DNA of 10,213 nt from Candidatus Blautia equi (GTDB taxonomy: Bacteria; Bacillota; Clostridia; Lachnospirales; Lachnospiraceae), in the NCBI GenBank assembly GCA_018064695.1, contig JAGHUU010000133.1, positions 1 to 10,213 of the forward strand. The letters are read 5' to 3'. Position numbers and translations under genes: made by a program. Positions 5,522 to 10,213 of this stretch are shown here, piece by piece (the stretch's first letter is position 1; the number at the start of each line of letters is the position of its first letter). The notes below the pieces were generated by a model. The model was not told where the DNA came from, did not search any database, and saw only the letters and a list, made by a program, of their open reading frames with translations.

Positions 5522-5887
5522 TTATTCAGCTAAGGTATCTTCTACGGCCTCCTGAAGCTGTGCGTTCATGACGATGGCATTGAAGACCTCGGCTGCCTGG
5601 TCGTACTCCTCATCGGACTCGATATTGGAGAGGAGCGGAGCGCCTTCCTCTGTGATGTCGAAGCAGTAGAGGTAAACATCGCCGTTCACCGGCTGTCCGT
5701 TCTCATCCAGAGCCAGAAGCGCAATATATTTTTTCTCTTTTACAGGGAATGTGGTAAGGATGGCACATTCTACCTCTGTATCATCTTCCATGGTTAAGGT
5801 GATGGTTCTGCGGTCATTTGCAGATTCACAGCCGCCGCAGGTGGCACAGTCGCTGGAGCTGCATGTGGTTAAATTTGGATCCTGCAT
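5522..5887 (-). CDS. DUF1292-like small protein with N-terminal Cys4 cluster
   Basis: Encodes 121 residues. Residues about 29-110 match the pattern of DUF1292 proteins common in Firmicutes: a short acidic beta-rich domain (TLTMEDDTEVECAILTTF, then KYIALLALDENGQ, then VYLYCFDI) and an acidic C-terminal helix with EEYDQAAEVFNAIV. The molecular function of DUF1292 is unknown to me. The N-terminus before the domain has C-x4-C-x2-C-x2-C (C9, C14, C17, C20), suggesting a zinc or Fe-S site. The start is taken at 5887, because a GAGGA ribosome site lies 6 nt upstream (5894-5898). The frame continues 28 codons further, but that extension runs into the promoter and does not look coding. It is a single-gene unit, divergent from the DUF5662-like gene. 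Confidence 0.85.
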   Translation of the reverse strand: MQDPNLTTCSSSDCATCGGCESANDRRTITLTMEDDTEVECAILTTFPVKEKKYIALLALDENGQPVNGDVYLYCFDITEEGAPLLSNIESDEEYDQAAEVFNAIVMNAQLQEAVEDTLAE

Positions 5888-5893
5888 GGTATA

Positions 5894-5898
5894 TCCTC
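5894..5898 (-). promoter_or_regulatory. Ribosome binding site fixing the DUF1292-like start
   Basis: GAGGA on the minus strand sits 6 nt before the ATG at 5887-5885. This favours the 121-residue form over the longer open frame. Confidence 0.75.
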
Positions 5899-5942
5899 GC
5901 TTTTCTATATTTTTCTTTGGATAGTGCAAAGTGACTTTCCCT

Positions 5943-5971
5943 ATCATAGCAGATTCTGCTGTTAATTGCAA
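5943..5971 (-). promoter_or_regulatory. Promoter of the DUF1292-like gene
   Basis: Read on the minus strand, TTGCAA (5971-5966) and TATGAT (5948-5943) are separated by exactly 17 nt. A TG one base before the -10 gives an extended TGcTATGAT. Transcription would start near 5936, about 50 nt before the start codon. Confidence 0.8.
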
Positions 5972-6010
5972 TTTAATCGTAAAAAGCAGGGCGAAAGAGG
6001 GGGAAAAAGC

Positions 6011-6038
6011 TTTTAAAGAAAATAAAGTGTGGTATAAT
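6011..6038 (+). promoter_or_regulatory. Extended -10 promoter of the DUF5662-M16C-era unit
   Basis: A perfect TATAAT at 6033-6038 is preceded by TG at 6030-6031 (TGgTATAAT). A weak -35, TTTTAA (6011-6016), lies 16 nt upstream. Transcription would begin near 6045, leaving a leader of about 30 nt. It is divergent from the minus-strand promoter at 5943-5971. Confidence 0.8.
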
Positions 6039-6060
6039 ATAGGGAACTTTGACGCTAAAT

Positions 6061-6067
6061 GGGAGGA
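6061..6067 (+). promoter_or_regulatory. Ribosome binding site fixing the DUF5662-like start
   Basis: GGGAGGA ends 8 nt before ATG 6076. An in-frame TTG at 6049 lies upstream of this site and an ATG at 6070 is only 2 nt after it, so 6076 is preferred. Confidence 0.75.
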
Positions 6068-6075
6068 AGATGAGA

Positions 6076-6672
6076 ATGGATCCCTGGGGACATTTTAAGA
6101 CGATCACAAAGCACAAGATGCTGGTTATGAAATATTGTTTTCGGATAGGATTATATAAGCAGGGACTGCTTCATGATCTTTCCAAATATTCACCTACGGA
6201 GTTTATTCAGGGGTGCAAATACTATCAGGGCTTTAGAAGCCCCAACAATGCCGAGCGCGAGGACACAGGCGTGTCTCTGGCATGGCTGCATCATAAGGGG
6301 CGCAACCGCCATCACTATGAGCACTGGGTAGACTATTCCCTGGATACAGAGAAGGTGATCATGGGCGCAAAAATGCCGCGCCGTTACGTGGCCGAGATGA
6401 TCATGGACAGGATCAGCGCTTCCAGAAACTATCTGGGCGAGGAGGCCTACAATGATCAGCAGCCGCTGGCCTATTATATGAAGAGCAAGGAGAAGCTCTG
6501 GTTCATCCACCCGGAGACCAAAAGGGACCTGGAAGCACTGCTTCGCATCCTGGCGGATCACGGGGAGAAAAAGCTGCTCCACTATATAAAATACGTCTAT
6601 TTAAAGGACGAGCACTGTGCCGCATACAATGCGCTGCAGTGTGTGAAACGCTATTTTAAGAAAGAACAGTAA
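6076..6672 (+). CDS. DUF5662-like, HD-type putative metal-dependent protein
   Basis: Encodes 198 residues, largely helical, with no signal peptide or membrane segment. It resembles the DUF5662 family of Firmicutes, whose function is not established to my knowledge. An HD-like arrangement is visible: LLHDLSKYSPTEF at 31-43 gives an HD pair (H33, D34). The WLHHKGRNRHHYEHW block at 70-84 is rich in His (H72, H73, H79, H80, H83) and suits a metal site. D111 in the MIMDRISASRNY segment could complete it. A phosphohydrolase on a nucleotide or other phosphate ester is therefore possible, but no substrate can be named. The gene is first in its transcript, directly after an extended -10 promoter. The M16C peptidase gene starts 14 nt after its stop. 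Confidence 0.8.
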   Translation: MDPWGHFKTITKHKMLVMKYCFRIGLYKQGLLHDLSKYSPTEFIQGCKYYQGFRSPNNAEREDTGVSLAWLHHKGRNRHHYEHWVDYSLDTEKVIMGAKMPRRYVAEMIMDRISASRNYLGEEAYNDQQPLAYYMKSKEKLWFIHPETKRDLEALLRILADHGEKKLLHYIKYVYLKDEHCAAYNALQCVKRYFKKEQ

Positions 6673-6686
6673 ACGCGGAGGAAAAG

Positions 6687-9608
6687 ATGAGATACGAAGC
6701 AATCAAAGCCTACGAGATCCTGAAAGAGGAAGAACTAACCGACATCGCGTCCAAAGGTTACCTGCTGAGACATAAGAAGACCGGTGCCCGTGTTCTTCTG
6801 ATCGAGAATGAGGATGAGAACAAGGTATTTAATATCGCTTTTCGAACCACCCCTGTGAACAGCACCGGAGTGGCACATATCATGGAGCACAGCGTGCTCT
6901 GCGGATCCAGAGAGTTCCCTCTTAAGGATCCTTTTGTGGAGCTGGTAAAGGGCTCCATGAACACCTTCTTAAATGCAATGACCTATTCCGACAAGACCTG
7001 CTACCCGGTGGCAAGCTGCAACGATCAGGACTTCCAGAACCTGATCCATGTATACCTGGATGCTGTCTTCTATCCGAATATTTATAACACAGACAAGACC
7101 TTCCGCCAGGAGGGCTGGAACTATCATCTGGAGGATGTGAACGGACCTCTGACCTACAACGGTGTTGTATATAATGAGATGAAGGGGGCCTTCTCCTCCC
7201 CGGATCAGGTGCTGGAGCGCGAGATCATGAATTCCCTCTTCCCTGATACCACCTATGGCGTGGAGTCCGGCGGAGATCCAAAGCACATTCCGGAGCTTTC
7301 CTATGAGGAGTACCTGAACTTCCACAGAAAATACTATCATCCATCCAACAGCTTTATCTATCTCTATGGAAACATGGACATGGCTGAAAAGCTGGCATTT
7401 ATTGACGAGAAATACCTTTCCGCTTTTGATTATCTGAAGGTGGATTCCGAGGTGGAGGAGCAGAAGCCTTTTGCGGCTATGAAGGACCTCACCATGGAAT
7501 ACCCAATCGGAGACAGCGAGGGAGAGGAGAACAACACATATTTCTCCTACAACACAGTAGTTGGCTCCACAGACGCCAAGCTCTGCATGGCTTTTGAGAT
7601 CCTGGATTATGCGCTCCTCAGCGCGCCGGGTGCACCTTTAAAACAGGCCATCCTGGATGCTGGTGTTGGAGAGGATGTCTACGGAAACTTTGACGACGGC
7701 ATTTTACAGCCGTACTTCACCATCATTGCAAAGGGCGCAAACACAGACCAGAAAGCGCTGTTCCTTTCCACCATCCGTCAGGTTCTGGAAGGAATTGCGG
7801 AGAAAGGCATTGACTCCAAAGCCCTGGAAGCTGGTCTCAACTATTTTGAGTTCCGCTACAGAGAGGCCGATTTCTCTTCCTATCCAAAGGGACTTATGTA
7901 CGGTCTGGATATTATGGGAGAGTGGCTGTATGAGAAAGGGGATCCTTTCAGCCAGGTGAAACAGCTGGCTATCTTTGAGGAACTGAAAAAAGAGGTTGGC
8001 ACAGGTTACTTTGAGAATCTGATCCGCACCTATCTTCTGAATAACCCGCACAGCTGTATGCTGACACTGGTTCCATCCAAAGGCCTTGCCGCAAAGAAAG
8101 AGCAGGAGCTGGCTGAGAAGCTGGAGGCCTATAGAGCAAGCCTTGATGCAGAGACTCTTGAGAAGATGGTAGCTGCAACAGAGGAACTGGAGGCATACCA
8201 GGGCGAGGAAGAGGATCCTGAGAATCTGAAATGCATCCCTATGCTGAAAAGATCTGATCTTAAGAAAGAGGCAGACCGCTTCATCAACGAGGAGAGATCC
8301 GTGGACGGCAATCTGTTCCTCTATCACAATGTACGAACCAACGGCATCGGATACCTGGATCTCATGTTTGAGATCACCGGGCTTTCCGCTGAGAAGATCC
8401 CATACCTTGGACTTCTGAAATCCGTTTTATGCTATATCGACACTGAGAAATATACCTTCGGAGAGCTCTTCAATGTGATCAACGCCAGAAGCGGCGGACT
8501 GCAATGCGGCGTGGACATCTTTGAGGATCAGAACTCCTCCGACAATTTCCGTGTCATGTTTACCATGAAGGGCAAAGCCCTCTATTCCCAGATGGGCTTC
8601 CTGTACGAGATGGGCAAGGAGATCCTGCTTCATTCCAGGCTTGAGGACACCAAGCGTCTTAAGGAGATCGTGGCACAGACAAAATCCCGCGCTCAGGCAG
8701 GAATGGTATCCAGCGGACATGGAACCGCTGTCCTTCGTGCTTCCTCCTACACATCATCCGTAGCAGCCTTCCAGGATGAGCTGGCAGGAATCGGCTATTA
8801 TCAGTTTATTGAAGCTCTGGACAGAGACTTTGAGGAGAAGAAGGAGGAACTGGTGGCAGCCCTTAAGAGCCTGCTCTCTGAGATCCTGAACCCTGAAAAG
8901 CTTATGGTAAGCTATACCGGAGAGGAGGTATCCCTTGCTGATGTGGAAGCTCTGACACTGGAGTTAAAGAAGAGCATCGGCACAGGCGTTCCGGCAGTTC
9001 CTGCAAAGGCGCTTACGCTTGAGAAAAAGAACGAGGGCTTTATGACCTCCGGACAGGTACAGTATGTAGCCCAGACCGGAAACTTCCGCGAAAAAGGCTA
9101 CGACTATACCGGTGCCCTCAGCATCCTGAAGGTCATTTTAGGCTATGATTATATGTGGCTGAACATACGCGTGAAAGGCGGTGCCTACGGCTGTATGAAC
9201 GGCTTTAAGAGAAACGGAGACAGCTACTTTGTATCTTACCGCGATCCGCACCTGAAACACACTCTGGAGGTTTACAGAGGCATTCCGGACTATGTGAGAA
9301 GTTTCACTGCTGATGAGAGAGAAATGACCAAATACATCATCGGAACCATCAGCGGCAAGGATGTGCCTAAGACCCCGCAGATGAAGGGCAGCGTATCCAA
9401 GAGCGCATATTTCTGCAATGTTTCTGAGGAGATGGTGCAGAGAGAACGTGACGAGATCCTGAACGCATCCGAAAAAGATATCCAGGCACTGGCTCCGCTC
9501 ATCGAGGCAATTCTTGAGAACCAGGCCATCTGCGTAGTGGGAAGCGAGAGCGTGATCAATAAGGATCAGGATGTCTTAAAATCCATCAAACCACTGATTA
9601 CCTGCTGA
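6687..9608 (+). CDS. M16C (insulinase/PreP-type) zinc metallopeptidase
   Basis: Encodes 973 residues, the length of single-chain M16C enzymes such as presequence protease (PreP). These degrade short unstructured peptides inside a closed two-half chamber. The inverted zinc motif HxxEH is H64-x-x-E67-H68 in the segment VAHIMEHSVLCGS. The third ligand is E164 in YNEMKGA, 96 residues after H68, as in PreP. The distal half contributes R828 and Y834 in RVKGGAYG, the substrate-binding pair of the family with the same 6-residue spacing. A charged helical hinge lies around 465-530. There is no signal peptide, so it acts in the cytosol, probably recycling peptides. ATG 6687 follows GGAGG (6677-6681). 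era starts 11 nt after its stop, so the genes are co-transcribed. All catalytic residues are intact. Confidence 0.93.
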   Translation: MRYEAIKAYEILKEEELTDIASKGYLLRHKKTGARVLLIENEDENKVFNIAFRTTPVNSTGVAHIMEHSVLCGSREFPLKDPFVELVKGSMNTFLNAMTYSDKTCYPVASCNDQDFQNLIHVYLDAVFYPNIYNTDKTFRQEGWNYHLEDVNGPLTYNGVVYNEMKGAFSSPDQVLEREIMNSLFPDTTYGVESGGDPKHIPELSYEEYLNFHRKYYHPSNSFIYLYGNMDMAEKLAFIDEKYLSAFDYLKVDSEVEEQKPFAAMKDLTMEYPIGDSEGEENNTYFSYNTVVGSTDAKLCMAFEILDYALLSAPGAPLKQAILDAGVGEDVYGNFDDGILQPYFTIIAKGANTDQKALFLSTIRQVLEGIAEKGIDSKALEAGLNYFEFRYREADFSSYPKGLMYGLDIMGEWLYEKGDPFSQVKQLAIFEELKKEVGTGYFENLIRTYLLNNPHSCMLTLVPSKGLAAKKEQELAEKLEAYRASLDAETLEKMVAATEELEAYQGEEEDPENLKCIPMLKRSDLKKEADRFINEERSVDGNLFLYHNVRTNGIGYLDLMFEITGLSAEKIPYLGLLKSVLCYIDTEKYTFGELFNVINARSGGLQCGVDIFEDQNSSDNFRVMFTMKGKALYSQMGFLYEMGKEILLHSRLEDTKRLKEIVAQTKSRAQAGMVSSGHGTAVLRASSYTSSVAAFQDELAGIGYYQFIEALDRDFEEKKEELVAALKSLLSEILNPEKLMVSYTGEEVSLADVEALTLELKKSIGTGVPAVPAKALTLEKKNEGFMTSGQVQYVAQTGNFREKGYDYTGALSILKVILGYDYMWLNIRVKGGAYGCMNGFKRNGDSYFVSYRDPHLKHTLEVYRGIPDYVRSFTADEREMTKYIIGTISGKDVPKTPQMKGSVSKSAYFCNVSEEMVQRERDEILNASEKDIQALAPLIEAILENQAICVVGSESVINKDQDVLKSIKPLITC

Positions 9609-9619
9609 GAGAGGAAAAT

Positions 9620-10213
9620 ATGAACGATAATTATAAATCCGGATTTGTTGCCATCATTGGCCGCCCGAACGTGGGCAAATCCACACTGATGAACCGGCTG
9701 ATCGGACAGAAGATCGCCATCACATCCAACAAGCCGCAGACCACCAGAAACCGCATCCAGACCGTATATAGCGCAGATCAGGGACAGATCGTATTTCTGG
9801 ACACCCCCGGTATCCACAAGGCAAAAAACAAGCTTGGCGAGTACATGGTGCAGGTTGCGGAGAGAACCTTAAAAGAGGTGGATGTGATCCTCTGGCTGGT
9901 GGAGCCAACCAACTTTATCGGCGCCGGGGAGAGACACATAGGTGAACAGCTTCGCGGCATCGGAGTACCGGTGATCCTTGTGATCAATAAGGTGGATACC
10001 GTTGATAAGGAGAAGGTTGCGGAAGCTATCAATACCTACAAAGAGCTGATGGAATTTGACGAGATCATTCCTACCTCTGCCATCAGAGGCCAGAATGTGA
10101 AGGATATTCCGGAGAGCATCTTTAAATACCTGCCATACGGCCCTATGTATTATGATGAGGACACCATCACAGACCAGCCGCAGAGACAGATCGTGGCGGA
10201 GATCATAAGAGAG
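9620..10213 (+). CDS. era: GTPase Era (partial, 3' end beyond the window)
   Basis: The first 198 residues are present in an uninterrupted frame; Era is usually about 300 residues, so the C-terminal KH domain is cut off by the window edge, not by mutation. Era is an essential GTPase that binds the 3' end of 16S rRNA and assists 30S maturation. The G motifs are complete: G1 GRPNVGKS at 14-21, the G2 region PQTTRNR at 39-45, G3 DTPG at 61-64, G4 NKVD at 123-126 and G5 SAIRG at 153-157. The LPYGPMYYDED segment at 171-181 marks the linker to the KH domain. ATG 9620 follows GAGAGGA (9609-9615), which begins right after the peptidase stop codon. Confidence 0.97.
   Translation, partial: MNDNYKSGFVAIIGRPNVGKSTLMNRLIGQKIAITSNKPQTTRNRIQTVYSADQGQIVFLDTPGIHKAKNKLGEYMVQVAERTLKEVDVILWLVEPTNFIGAGERHIGEQLRGIGVPVILVINKVDTVDKEKVAEAINTYKELMEFDEIIPTSAIRGQNVKDIPESIFKYLPYGPMYYDEDTITDQPQRQIVAEIIRE

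Noticed and set aside
5888..5971. 28-residue N-terminal extension of the DUF1292-like protein
   Set aside because: It runs through the -10/-35 promoter elements, and a ribosome site lies directly before the start at 5887.

Overview
The window looks like chromosomal core sequence from an anaerobic Firmicute, most probably a Lachnospiraceae-type Clostridia. The reasons are strong AGGAGG-type ribosome binding sites, compact sigma-A promoters with extended -10 elements, an oxygen-sensitive class III ribonucleotide reductase activase, a DUF1292-type protein and a presequence-protease-like M16C peptidase directly upstream of era. No transposase, integrase, CRISPR array, tRNA or rRNA is visible.

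Layout, left to right. (1) 28-490: a strong promoter, a structured leader, rpsO (ribosomal protein S15) and a terminator. (2) 554-2842: a structured leader, pnp (polynucleotide phosphorylase) and a terminator. (3) 2884-3963: nrdG and dut, a two-gene nucleotide-metabolism unit closed by a very strong terminator. (4) 4025-5497: an extended -10 promoter, a 174-residue Gly/Ser/Tyr repeat protein and a GT-A-like putative glycosyltransferase, only 10 nt apart, then a terminator. (5) 5522-5971, minus strand: a DUF1292-like small protein with an N-terminal four-cysteine cluster and its own promoter. (6) 6030-10213: a divergent promoter driving a DUF5662/HD-like protein, a 973-residue M16C metallopeptidase and era, which runs off the window edge.

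How the genes work together. rpsO-pnp is a classic conserved pair linking ribosome assembly and RNA decay, but here a terminator separates the two and each has its own potentially regulatory leader. nrdG and dut both serve dNTP supply and quality under anaerobiosis. The last block joins cytosolic peptide degradation and 30S maturation (Era) with an uncharacterised HD-like protein.

The most unusual part is 4025-5497. A low-complexity tandem-repeat protein with a charged, tryptophan-rich N-terminus and no signal peptide is probably translationally coupled to a predicted nucleotide-sugar transferase. This could be an undescribed substrate/modifier pair. That is inference from layout and motifs; the sequence alone does not demonstrate modification. 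No gene-free stretch exceeds about 235 bases.
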